DNA of 64,000 nt from Chlorophyllum brunneum (taxonomy: Eukaryota > Basidiomycota > Agaricomycetes > Agaricales > Agaricaceae), in assembly GCA_963576785.1 (NCBI GenBank), contig OY756146.1, positions 930,001 to 994,000 of the forward strand. Direction: 5' to 3'. A program made the position numbers and the translations under genes. Shown piece by piece: positions 1 through 10,465 of the stretch. Numbering within the stretch: position 1 is the stretch's first letter; each line of letters starts with the position of its first letter. The notes under the pieces were generated by a model. The model made no database searches. It saw only the letters and a program-made list of their open reading frames with translations, and had not been told where the DNA came from.

Positions 1-632
1 GCTCGAGGAGAGGTACTCCAGGGGACACGTGGAATACTACGCCTAGGGGTGGACGTTCTCGTTCGCAATTGTCTGTCAAGGGATCCGGATCCGTGAGCAA
101 GAGGTCTGGTACACCGGCATTGGAGTATCTTAGGTGGAATGGTTCCGAGAGTCCGTACAGTCCAACCAAGTCGTTTGTGGACGTTGATGCACGAGGGGAA
201 GAAGAAGAGGAATTGGATTTCGAGTTGCATGATGAGTCGTTGTCGGATGGTGGTTTTGAAGGATTGGAGAATGTGAGGGCGTGTTGTGATGGAAGGCATA
301 CTGTTGGTCATTCCAAGAGACACCATCATCATCACCATCATCAAAATCATCATCCGCATCCTATCACTCAGTTGCAAAGTCATGCGCATACGGCACCTAT
401 ATTACATCCAAGACAGAGTACGGATAATCAACATCTAGATCCGAATCCGTTGGAACTTGGGAGACCGGTTTCGCCTGCGTGGTCGTTGAGATCGAAGACG
501 GGGAGTACGCAGAGTCATGAGGGTGGTGGTGGTGGTGGATTGTTTTCGTGGGCGAGGGGTGAGGGGAGTAAATTGAGGTTTGGATCGAAGAGGTCAGGGA
601 AGACTTCCGTTCCGCCTCCTGTGGATCAATGA
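1..632 (+). CDS. 3' end of a low-complexity, His-rich hypothetical protein (5' partial)
   Basis: The frame is open from base 3 of the window to a TGA at 630-632, so this is the last part of a gene that begins to the left. The visible roughly 209 residues have no domain I recognise. They contain an acidic stretch (EEEEELDFE), a histidine-rich block of eight to ten His with Gln, Asn and Pro, a Gly run of six, and a basic end with GSKLRFGSKRSGK. Ser, Pro, His and Gly dominate, which suggests a disordered tail. The internal TTG at 69 is not a credible start because the frame stays open upstream. No intron is needed. The family cannot be named from this tail. Confidence 0.6.
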   Translation, partial: SRRGTPGDTWNTTPRGGRSRSQLSVKGSGSVSKRSGTPALEYLRWNGSESPYSPTKSFVDVDARGEEEEELDFELHDESLSDGGFEGLENVRACCDGRHTVGHSKRHHHHHHHQNHHPHPITQLQSHAHTAPILHPRQSTDNQHLDPNPLELGRPVSPAWSLRSKTGSTQSHEGGGGGGLFSWARGEGSKLRFGSKRSGKTSVPPPVDQ

Positions 633-870
633 AAGAATCTCCATCATGGTCCCCTTCGTTATTGATGTTGTTGGACCTGGGTTTCTGGTTTCGTTCGTCG
701 TTGATATTTTGTGATAGTATCCTGTTTTCTTTTCTTCTATCCCTTCCTGAACACACCTCTCCTTATTGCAATATTCTTTTTTTTGCTCGACTCAAGCTAT
801 GGTCCTTAATAATCACCCTTGGGATTCATACACACTTTCGTTTAGATACCATCTATATCCAGCTGTTATT

Positions 871-896
871 CTCTCTCTCTCTCTCTCTCTCTCTCT
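871..896. repeat. (CT)13 microsatellite
   Basis: Thirteen uninterrupted CT units lie about 240 bp downstream of the stop codon of the His-rich gene, probably in its 3' UTR or just after it. The surrounding 633-1170 has no coding signal that I can support. Confidence 0.9.
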
Positions 897-1174
897 TGTA
901 TGCATCTATTTTTGTTACATTGTGCCGCACAGATACCACTCTCTTTTTAATTGACACTCTCTCATTATAGTTCTTTTTCTTGGATAAATAGTGGCTGTAT
1001 GTTGTTTGCAGATACATGCTGACTATGAGTTTTTACAAGAGAGATATTGTAAGCTGTATTATTCAAGTATGCGTTGCATCACCCATATTATTATTTATCA
1101 CGCTGCGTGAATCCCGTTGAACACTTGGTATGTACTGACATTACAATAATGGTGCTTGGAGTTTACTTTATATG

Positions 1175-1652
1175 CTATTTGTGCAACGAATCAACGATTA
1201 CCACTTTCGATGCGGGATAGCCCAAATTTACGATGGATACAGGCATAAACTGGAACGTTGTATTGGTATCGGCGCTTGTCAAGTGCAAGTGGCTGCCCAG
1301 ACCAGCTGCCCCTAGCTTGTGTTGAGACTGTGGGAACGGGTTGTGGATCGGCAAAATTAATGAAAGGAGGCTCCTACCGTTGTTCTGGTATGTGTCTCGG
1401 AAGAATGAGACGTAGCTGATGAGGCTATGGACGCATCGTCATTGACGTTGAAGCTGAAGCGCCGGAGGCTCGTATACTGATGGGAGCTCTCATACACGCT
1501 CCTCAGGGTGTCTAGCCCAGCTTTCGGCTCCTACAGGGTAAAGACAAATTTATGAGTCCAGATTCGAGAGCTCCAGCTGTCACACTCATGTCCCTAACGG
1601 GAAGGCAAGTGTCCTTCTTTGGACCAACGTCCGCCCCTGAATGTAGTGTCAT
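1175..1652 (-). CDS. Possible three-exon small gene, unknown function
   Basis: This is a tentative minus-strand model. Two blocks stay open in one phase when joined by a good intron. Exon 1378-1530 encodes residues beginning EPKAGLDTLRSVYESS and ends at a GTAGGA donor. Exon 1175-1327 follows a CCCACAG acceptor, encodes SQHKLGAAGLGSHLHL onward and ends in TAG. A first exon starting at ATG 1652 (MTLHSGADVG) can be joined through a weaker GTTAGG donor and a CTGTAG acceptor. The product would be about 120 residues. I recognise no family. It lies just downstream of the aldo/keto reductase on the same strand, so the blocks could be chance open frames or a decayed gene. Confidence 0.25.
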
Positions 1653-1781
1653 TATGGAAACACTGTTCTCCAAGTCACAACACGAATCGATGGCATATTT
1701 TCCAAGGTATTTCCAAATACTCCAAATATCGAAGTACTACATCTACGAGTCGAGTTCGCACGATTTAGGTCTACCAGGCGC

Positions 1782-3070
1782 TTAAGCTGTTGCCTTATCG
1801 GCATCCAAGCAGTCAGGGAAGCCGAGACTACCCCAGCCAGTCCAGGACGGATGACAGGCGCGGAAGTGTATCGTCTTATCAATGGTCTGCAATTCTGCAA
1901 TCTCCTCCTTAGTGAGATCAATAACCTTGAAGTTGGCTGAAAGGCAGAAGCTGTCAGCGGCTCATTCTCCGACAAGCGAAAAGATACCGTACATTCAATG
2001 CGAGCAGGTGTCACAGACTTAGGGAGGACTGCAATAATGTTGGGGATGACGTCAATTGTGAATAAATTGAATACTCACCGTTGACACCGGGCCTATTTGC
2101 CTGAAGCGAAATGAGAATATTGGCAGGTTGTACATTGTATTTGCCAGCGAGTTTCACAACCATAGGGTTCGCGAGCAGGGGCGAGTTGTCCGAGCCAAGG
2201 GGGGAATAGCCTGTAACAACAATGCCTTTGCTACGACAGAAGTCGACGAGCTCTTCCTGGGGACAAGCCCTACGACCAGTCAATGATTTTGCATGTATAC
2301 CTAGAGGGCGAAAATCACGCACGGGTGCAGTTCGATTTGGTTAACTGCTGGAACTTTGTCTGAATTCTCCAGAAGTCTGGTCAAGAACTTGACAGAGACG
2401 TTAGAAACGCCTGATGGAAACATGAGCAAGAAAATGTATGTTTCGTTGCCGAGTATGTACCAATTGCACGGAGTTTCTGTGGATTGGCTTTGTAGAGCTC
2501 GACCATCTTCTTCCAGGTATCAAGCCAGTCAATCTGTACACCGCTTCAATGTTATTAAAAGTAGGTCACTTATTCGAGACTCACCGATTTGTCGGCATCA
2601 GAACAATCCGCATTCATGGGTGCGGGCCAGTGCATCAACCCTGAAATAATCGTACTTCGTTAAACCATAAATATTCAAGTAACACATACAAAGGTCAAGG
2701 TAATCAGTCCCAAGTTTTTGCAAGCTTTTTTTCAGGGCGCCCTCGACATCACCGTGATCACAATTGTTCAACTTGGTAGTTAAGAAAATCTCTCCACGAG
2801 GAATTCCCGAGTCCTTGATACCCTTGCCGACCTCTGCCTCATTACCGTAGTCTGTGGCAGTATCGATGAGTTTGTAACCGAACTTCAACGCGTGGGCAAC
2901 GGCAACTTCAACGGCGCCAGGTTTGGACTTCCAGGTACCTAATCAGATTAAGTGAAATTAATCTCGAGATAAGATTATCTTGGGTCGTGGGCGGGTCAAC
3001 TCATACCTAACCCCACAGTAGGCATCTCAGTGCCGGTGTTGAGCTTGATGGAGGGGGGGATGGAAGACAT
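1782..3070 (-). CDS. Aldo/keto reductase (NADPH-dependent oxidoreductase)
   Basis: The spliced product of about 300 residues starts MSSIPPSIKLNTGTEMP (ATG at 3070) and ends at TAA 1782-1784. It carries the full aldo/keto reductase signature in order: the TEMPTVGLG N-terminal strand; LIDTATDYGNE with catalytic Asp and Tyr; the LTTKL block with catalytic Lys; LMHWP with catalytic His; GVSN; NQIELHP; then YSPLGS and LPKSV near the cofactor loop. The family reduces carbonyls with NADPH in the cytosol. At least five short introns interrupt it, for example after GLG, after DLC, after DADKS and after RAIG. The C-terminal exon after LPKSVTPARIE reads ANFKVIDLTKEE. The fold is certain, but the substrate cannot be inferred; similarity is to the GCY1/YPR1 type of fungal reductases. 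Confidence 0.88.
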
Positions 3071-4279
3071 GATGATAGTTTTCAAAGAGAGGGTTGCGAC
3101 TGATGAGAGAGATAAGAGGGTAAAGTGGGATTGGAGACAAGCCGTGGGTATGTAACCTGACGCACCCAAATCGCACATATGGAAATTCCGGAAAGAGTTA
3201 CTGTTCTCCCGCCATATTTTTCCGAGTGCAGATGCCGAAGTTCTGTGGGCGCTTCGGCGTTGTATGGCCTATTCCTTTACTAGAACTCTTACGCTTGGGT
3301 GCACCGCGCTTCGCTCAGGTGTGGGGCTGTTGAACGTTTCTTTGATAAGACAAGTTTATGCTATGTGTCACCCAATCAGGGATGAGGGAGCCCTTGGCCA
3401 TAAACTTCACTATCGATCCAGGTGGAGAGTGCCCTATCGCGCCCAGTGAGGCTCTTCACACACGCTCTCTTGTCGAATCCAACATTCGTAATCAATGTCC
3501 GGCTTTTGTGTGGCAACACGCTGACTTTGGAGCATGATGATTATTTCCTCAGTCATCTGGGATTTAAAACTGATAGGAGTCGGGCCCTGTACCCACTAGC
3601 GGCAAAAAAGCGGTACCAAGCCAGGGTTCAACACATTTGCAACACCGTTCCGAGTGTTGAATCGGCTAAGCAAGTAACACTCTGAAGCATATTACTATTC
3701 TATTCTGATGCAGTGTGACATCTCAAAAAGTCGATATTCCGCCTATCTCGGTAGGCACAACTAACGGTACCGAGCTCGAAGCCAACCCTTAATCACAGCC
3801 AGTGTGTCAAGAATCTGGAGGTTTGGGGTGCTATGTGTCTCCGAACCTCGCGATTGTGCTGCGCGTTGAACTTGCGACCCCGGATAGATTCATCTCGACC
3901 CCTCCTAATGTCACAAAACATTTCGAGGTTCGTCATAGTATGAATGGCCTTGATCCAACTTCTGTAAAGGAATGTTCAAAGAGACTTGCTAGTGCGCCGG
4001 TACGGCGCTTGATGTGGAGTGTCTCAGTTTCCCTACGCACCTAGGACCATTGAACTTTGCAGACAGACTTAAGGCTCCGTGCAATAAGATGCAAAGTGCA
4101 TGGGTGAGCCAGAGCGCGAGGTGATTCCGCAGGCACCCCTGATTGACTGCCGGTGACACCCGGCCCGCGGACCGGTATCTGTAGGTAATACTTGCGCCGT
4201 AATACAGCCTTCCTGCTCGTCCGATACCCATACTGCTGGTTATCCAGAAAGAATACGGGAGCTCCTACACGTACCACTG
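3071..4279. other. Intergenic: no gene identified
   Basis: Between the divergent aldo/keto reductase and FYV10 only short uncorrelated open frames of 60-87 codons occur on both strands. None can be joined by splice sites into a product I recognise. It must contain the two promoters. No obvious repeat or transposon end is visible. Confidence 0.5.
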
Positions 4280-6107
4280 ATGGCCAATAACAAGCTCAAC
4301 ACCGATGGCCTTCTTCTTCTCGAGCAGCCTTTTGTTCGCGTACGTGTCATTTACGTTCGGTCCGCTTCACACAATTCAACAGTACTCGTGTAACCCTCAT
4401 ACATTTCACAGGTTCCCTATGAAAATTACCGGAAGGTATTCCGTACATCTCAAAGAAACGTCGAGAAGGACTTTGGTCCACTCCAGAATGCGGCCAATGA
4501 TCTCGCTACTCGAGCACGGGCGAGTACACTGAATAGTGAGGAGGCACTCAAGTCCATCGACGGGATGATAGGCCGGGTGGAGTCCTTGAAACGCAAGGTA
4601 TGTCTGGCCACCTTGCACGTCCCACTTGTCCACTCACTGCCTAGCGCGCCATACACTCGTGCTTGCCTCTTGTACTCCTATACCTTCATAACCACGACAT
4701 GAAACGCCAGCTCTCGGATCTGAATGAGACTGCAGGCAAGTCCACCTTGGACGTGATGCGCGAACGACTCAACCATTTGGCTACGATCGAATCTATTCAA
4801 AGTACGACGGAACCAGAGTTCTCTCGATGGGCAGACACCCGGCTGGATCGATGGCTCGTCGATTGGACCCTGAGGAATGGCAAAGAACGTACGGCGAAGC
4901 GGATAGCGCGGGACAAAGACATTGAGGTCCGAACTGTGATTCTTACGAGGCGATGTGCTGTAGATGACTGACTTCGGTTTTCACTTCCACAGACCCTAGT
5001 GGACATTGAGTTGTTCTCCGACATCAAACGGATTGAAGATGCCCTCGCCCGACACAGCTGTACAGAAGCACTGACATGGTGTAGTGAGAACAAGGCAGCG
5101 CTTCGAAAAATTAAAGTGCGTATGCCTCACCCAGAACTCGGCCTGCCGTATGTCTGACCGAACTTCTGTGACAGAGCACTCTAGAATTCGAGCTGCGGCT
5201 ACAGGAATTCATAGAACTGGCACGCCAAAGAAGAAACGAGGAAGCCATCGCCTATGCAAAGAAACACTTAGTCCCATGGCAAGAGACCCATTTCGAAGAA
5301 ATTAAACGCGCCTCTGCTCTCTTCGCTTTCCCTCCCACAACAACGTGTGGTCCCTACAAGGTTTATACAGCATCTCTTTACACACCGGGTTGTTTTGCTA
5401 AAACACAGTGCTATAGCGACTATACGACTTTGGGCGATGGTCGAATCTCATTCGCTCGTTCCGTCTCGCGATCTATAACCTCAACACACTTCCAACAGAA
5501 CCTCTACTCCACCTTGCGCTGTACGCCGGTCTGGCCTCTCTTAAATTGCCAGCTTGTTACGATACCCATACCAAGAATGTCGATTGCCCCGTATGTGATG
5601 GCGAGTCGGCCGCCTTAGACGCAGCGAATGGTAAAGACGTTACCATGGCCAGCGCATCAACAGCAGGGCTCAGCCACGACATCGGCGACCACAGTTCGCC
5701 GTTCTCCACGACGTCAGCGTCGACATCAACTCCGACATCCCCTTCGGGCTTGACATCAGTCGCGGGATCTACATCAGTGCCATCTTCGGGACCACAGCCA
5801 TTAGGCCTAGGCAGGCTTGCGGAGGAGGTGCCATTTAGCCATCACGCCAACTCCACTATCGTTTGTAGAATTACTGGAAAGATTATGGACGAGGACAACA
5901 TGCCCATGGCCTTCCCGAACGGGAACGTGTATTCACTGGAGGTATGTTTCGTTTCAAGCTTAATGGGTGCCTCGGAGATGGATATTAACTCGAGCGATTG
6001 AATAGGCTATGCAAGAAATGGCGGCGAAGAATAATAACGTTGTTACTTGTCCTCGGACGGGTACCACCTGCACATATTCCGATCTGCGAAAAGTGTTCAT
6101 CTCGTAA
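4280..6107 (+). CDS. FYV10: GID/CTLH E3 ubiquitin-ligase subunit (MAEA/Fyv10/Gid9 homologue)
   Basis: The product begins MANNKLNTDGLLLLEQPFV (ATG 4280); intron 1 is 4340-4411 (GTACGT...CACAG), and translation ends at TAA 6105-6107. The order fits Fyv10/MAEA: an N-terminal helical segment (YENYRKVFRTSQ), a coiled region with LDVMRERLNHL, the LisH/CTLH region (RWLVDWTLRNGKERTA, then IEDALARHSCTEALTWCSENKAALRKI), the CRA-type FELRLQEFIELARQRR, and a degenerate C-terminal RING (CRITGKIMDEDN ... VVTCPRTGTTCTYSDL). In yeast this subunit pairs with Rmd5/Gid2 to form the catalytic RING dimer of the GID ligase, which degrades gluconeogenic enzymes; MAEA is the animal counterpart. The last intron splits VYSLE from AMQEMAAK. 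There is a Ser/Thr-rich linker of about 60 residues before the RING. Confidence 0.92.
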
Positions 6108-6257
6108 TTTGGGCACTTCATTGGGGCATCTGTACTTTTTTTTTTGTACTTTCTGTACTGTTCTGTAGCTTTGGTAGAAAATAATCGTGACGGTAGACCG
6201 AGAGTTGTAAAAGCTTGGAGTGCTTGGTGGTGTTCCATCTCGTGGGAAAAATAATTT

Positions 6258-6342
6258 TGCCCACTAGCCGATTCGAACGACTGATCTTACCATTACGTAT
6301 TACTAATACGAGTGGCACGCTTTACCCCTAAGCCAAGCGGGC
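6258..6342 (-). tRNA. tRNA-Thr(CGU) with a 13-nt intron
   Basis: Read on the minus strand, a full cloverleaf forms. Acceptor GCCCGCT pairs with AGTGGGC (one G-U), discriminator A. D stem GCTT/AAGC. Anticodon stem TGCCA/TGGTA with one G-U. T stem AGTCG/CGGCT with loop TTCGAAT. The anticodon loop reads CT-CGT-A and is interrupted one base 3' of the anticodon by a 13-nt intron at 6294-6306, the canonical eukaryotic position (37/38). Anticodon CGT at 6308-6310 reads ACG, threonine. Removing the intron leaves 72 nt. No CCA is encoded, as expected for a nuclear gene. It sits between FYV10 and the PAQR gene. Confidence 0.9.
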
Positions 6343-7803
6343 TCAACCCTTATATGGGCTCAAAACAACATATCGCATATTGCAGGAATTGCATCTTAGT
6401 GCATCTTAGGTAGTGGCTACAGCCTGTCCTCCGTCCCACAAACACCTTGTAAGTCCTTCGATCATAGTTAACAGTAACCTTTTCAACCCCAGGGACGATC
6501 TATTCTACCCGCCGCCGCCACTACCACCACCCTGCTAAAGGACACGCGCGACCCTGGCCGCTCTTCGTGCGGCGCCGATTCTGCATGCGCCAACAAAGGT
6601 AAACGGCTAACTAACGTTCACAATGACAGACGGAATGATACATGATTGGAGTGTTGTAGCCAAGGGTAAGCAGTTCTGGAGAGCCTCCCATCGTACATCA
6701 TCGCCTGGGGTCACGAATCCGGGTCCGCTCCAGTCCTCGTTGTAGACTAGCCCGCTGGTTTCAAAACATCGGTTTCGTAGTCCGCGACCTTATGCGGAAC
6801 TTGAAATGATGGTATTACGCTGAGAGCATTGCGGGCGCCATGGTACCCATCAGGCGGGCGATATTATCTGGTTTGAGCGACCGTAGTGACGTATAGATCT
6901 TGGAGCGGTAGTAGAGAGCAGTGTATTGAAAGAACAGGAAAGGGTGTCCCCGAGTTGTTCATTGTCGCAGTCCTCACCCCAGTTCCGTTTTCCCAAGTCA
7001 CAACCGGTAGTACGGCCAGAAGCTGGAGGGAGGAGAACATTGAGTACGCTTCTAGACGGATTTTCCTCGTCACCGGGAGGGATTTTGGGAAGAGGAAGAA
7101 ACATCCTCGTCTAGAATACCTGTCGTAAGGTCTTAAGCACAACAGCATGCACGTCCGCGGGCAATGCTGGGAAACAAGATACAAAAAAAGGCCTGCGTTC
7201 CTTTCGGACGGTGAGGCATTAAGTATTGGGGTCCTTCCAGAACAGAACAAGCCGAATGGTTATTACCAGCCATGGTATACCGTATATGAGCACTCTGGAT
7301 CGGTGCTAGAATCTTCAGGCACATTGCACTGTTCATCGAAGGCTCGGAGGGTATTGACAACAGGATACATAGACCCCAAAAGGACATTGCCCTTGGGTGG
7401 CTACTGATCACAATAAAGAACCAGAACCGATATGCTGCGCTGAAACAAGGTATAGGTCTTGTAGGTTTGCGTCGAGCGTGTTATGTTGTATGGCTAAAAA
7501 CCTCGCGCAGCATGCACGCAGCACACGGAGTGGTAAAAATCACCTACCATACCTGTGCATAATCCTATTCCAGCGGTATTCACAGGGAGAGCGGGGGGCA
7601 GTGGGCGCTACACTTTGAAAGGAGTGGTACTGTGCCCCGTGCATCGATTTATTCGTGGGCGCTAATATGTTGTGATGTCACACGGAACGAGTATCTTGAT
7701 GCCATCAATTCTCAGCTATTCCACTTCCTCAGAACTGCCTGTCCGCAGACCCAGCGTGCACGACAGCTATACCCGCCTACGAACCTTAGATCTCTCCTGG
7801 ACT
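6343..7803. other. Intergenic: no gene identified
   Basis: About 1.4 kb between the tRNA and the PAQR gene. Open frames up to 128 codons exist on the minus strand (6864-7250) but they are compositionally ordinary, overlap each other on both strands and match nothing I know. No splice chain gives a recognisable product. It may be decayed sequence plus the PAQR promoter. Confidence 0.45.
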
Positions 7804-9216
7804 ATGGACGACGGAGTTTCACTTCGTTACCGAAATGGGCCCAAATCAACCCCGGCGCTGTTGAACAAGGGAAAACGCGAGCGGGCACCACAATCCTATA
7901 CACTCACTTGGAACGAGTTGGAGGAGTGGCAGAAGGATAACGAGTATATTGTGAGCGGCTACAGAAGGTACATCCCAACCCGGTCCAAACGGGTTCAGAG
8001 TCACATTAACTTGACCCAAGGGTGCAGTACCATTGGAAAGGCTGTTTTGAATCTGTCTATGCCTGTATGTGCCCACTTCGTACCTCCAGCTCCATCTCTT
8101 TACTGAATGCCGCTCCGCTTACCACTGCAGATTTGCATAACGAGACAAGTAACGAGTTTCATACCCTATTCCCACACGTTCAATGCCATTCTCAACTATC
8201 ACAGTCAATATTCACAGTCACTTATGGGGCGCAGTGCTCTTCGTCTATTTCTGCGGTACCTTCTACGGCTCTTACATCAGGCCTTTCACACCGGTCGCGA
8301 CCTGGTATGACTCCGCGGTGTTTCTCATTTACCTACTGTCCGCAGTTGTATGTCTTTCCTCGAGCGCGTTATACCACACCTCAGGCTGCCACTCGGAAAA
8401 GGTCAGGTTGTTTACTTGTGGCCGCGTTTTCTGAATATCTTATGTTAATTAAGGTTGCCTCCCGTTGCCATGCTTACGATTATTCTGGGATAATAATCCT
8501 CATTGTGGGATCATTTTATCCCGCCGTGTACTACGGATTCTTCTGTCACACTCAGTTCAAGGTCTTGTATCTCACGGGAATTTCTCTTGCTGGTCTCGGT
8601 AAGTCTAAATTGTGACCGGGATCGTCTATCCGACGTCATGATCGGCGTTTATCACGGCCTGGTTAGGTGCTGCGTATATTGTATTAAGTCCGGAATACTC
8701 CAAACCGACCCATCGAGGAGCTCGTACAGTTGTATTCATTGGCTTAGGCCTCTCCGGAATGGTGCCTGCCTCGCACCTCATCGCCACGCACGGAATTCAT
8801 GAGCTACTCACGGACATGGGATTTGGATGGCTGTTGGCCTCTGCTGCGCTGTACATCGCAGGGGCGCTGCTATAGTAAGTCATCCGCTTCCCAAGTTTGG
8901 CCTCTACCCCGTTTCCGACATGGATGCTACTTGCGCGTCTCCATGTCGTGTTGTCGTGGTTGAAGTCGTTCCGTTTCAATGGAAATTTCATTAACGTCAA
9001 TTGCCTCCGAGCCCCTCTACTTGTTATCAGCTCACGCCGTGCGTCACCAGTGCAAATCGAATTCCGGAGCGGCTCGCACCAGGAAAATTTGATTACTTCT
9101 TCTCATCGCACCAAATTTTCCACATCTGTGTCCTTTTGGCAGCACTCGCTCATTACCGATGTATTATTATCGGATTCGCCCATCGCTTATCGGCTCCTGA
9201 AGTATGTGGGACGTGA
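7804..9216 (+). CDS. PAQR family seven-transmembrane protein (AdipoR/hemolysin-III-like, Izh type)
   Basis: The start MDDGVSLRYRNGP (ATG 7804) is followed by the family entry motif YTLTWNELEEWQKDNEYI-SGYRR. After two short introns come LHNETIN-HSHLWG (the conserved N-E-T-N/H-S-H-L turn before TM1), TM1 AVLFVYFCGTFYGS, and SSALYHTSGCHSE, the S-x-x-x-H motif of the metal site. The final exon carries the second metal site SHQIFHICVLLAALAHY, where the two His of the H-x-x-x-H are visible. TAG/TGA-type stop at 9214-9216. Fungal homologues (yeast IZH genes) influence zinc and sterol homeostasis; mammalian ones bind adiponectin or progestins and have ceramidase activity. At least four introns, including one with GTAACG donor inside the N-E-T motif codon. 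Confidence 0.87.
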
Positions 9217-10465
9217 TTGCATGTGCGTTGTGTCCCTTCTAGAATAAAATAATGGCGGCGAGCTTATTCATCGATGTGGCAGGAATTAGAACGAAGGGCC
9301 AACAGCGGGTGTGCATCTGTGTGCATTGTGCATGTGGTTTCTTGGCTCTGACAGTAATAGATGCCGAACTGTGACATGAGCGGCCGGGAATTATTGATGC
9401 TGAATGCTCCTTCGCTCAGGTGCATATTCGGCGACCCGTAATTAAGTCATTACCGTTGAAATAGAGTTGTAAACAGGAATGGTTAAAGGTGCAATGGGTT
9501 ACTGTATATAGTTAGACGGAAGGAGGCCAAAGAAGGGAGATCGATGATAGATCGTGCTCCCGTTCGGGGCCCACCCGAGCATCAGATTCCGCCTCTTCAT
9601 GTCTATTCTGGACAGGAATTTGACACCACAGGCATTCTACAAGAAAGAGGATGATTCACACCTCCAGGGTTCGTCACAACGTGGGATCGAGATGAGTCCA
9701 CTGGAAAAGGCCGGGGGACGTGTGGCGGCCCTTGTGGTGTGATGAATTCGAGCATAACGAAATCACAAGCAGGTCGTGACTCCTGGAGTCTTGAGGACCA
9801 GCATATGACTAAACGCCGCGCTGGGAACAAGTAGAACTGTCGGTGAGAGAAGGCGGAGGTGGTTTACGGCATGGGGCGTGGTCGCGGGAGACTCGACGAA
9901 AGGTTAGTGGACGTGAAACGCTACAGAAGAGTAGATATCAGGCGAGAATGGCTGGGTAACAGGTAGGACAACAGACGGACTCTACCACGTGTTAGAGGGG
10001 CGAGAGCTTCATAGGGACCTTCATCTCGGGACCGATGATGACCAGGTCACAGATACAGCAATGGTTGGAACATCTGTCACTAGCTGTTTTCCTCTCCTAC
10101 AGATCCTTCCCGATCCTACTCCGCTCCGAAATGAGAGTTTTACCGCAATCAAAATTGTCAGCAATCCCTGTCTCCGGAGCGCGAAGCGCAAGGCTATAAA
10201 GTACTTCTCAAAGCCCTCACATCGTCTCTCTGCCGACCCGTTCCTTGGCTGAACCCCCATATATATTATCATCTTCACTTCCAGTCATTCCTTCTAGTCA
10301 CCGCCTCCCCTTGATATCCTTATACATCCAACATTACTCGTGCCCAGGTACTTTTTTCCCTGCTTCATGCTTGGTCAGTGCCTATCCCAAACACCGACAG
10401 ATTCTCCCTCTGGGCGCAACTACCACATACCTACTGCCATCCTCACCTACTACTTACTCCAAGCC
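9217..10465. other. Intergenic: no gene identified, P450 promoter
   Basis: I see no spliced coding chain on either strand in this 1.2 kb. Pyrimidine-rich sequence with a CCCCATATATATTATC element around 10254-10270 may be part of the promoter of the P450 that starts at 10466. Confidence 0.4.

Noticed and set aside
321..360. Histidine run resembling an affinity tag
   Set aside because: It is encoded by mixed CAT/CAC codons with interspersed Gln, Asn and Pro inside a long natural low-complexity frame; nothing points to a vector.
7330..7402. Minus-strand CPFGVYVSCCQ, suggestive of a hydrophobin Cys pair
   Set aside because: Only one CC is present, the frame stops soon after, and the eight-Cys spacing is absent.
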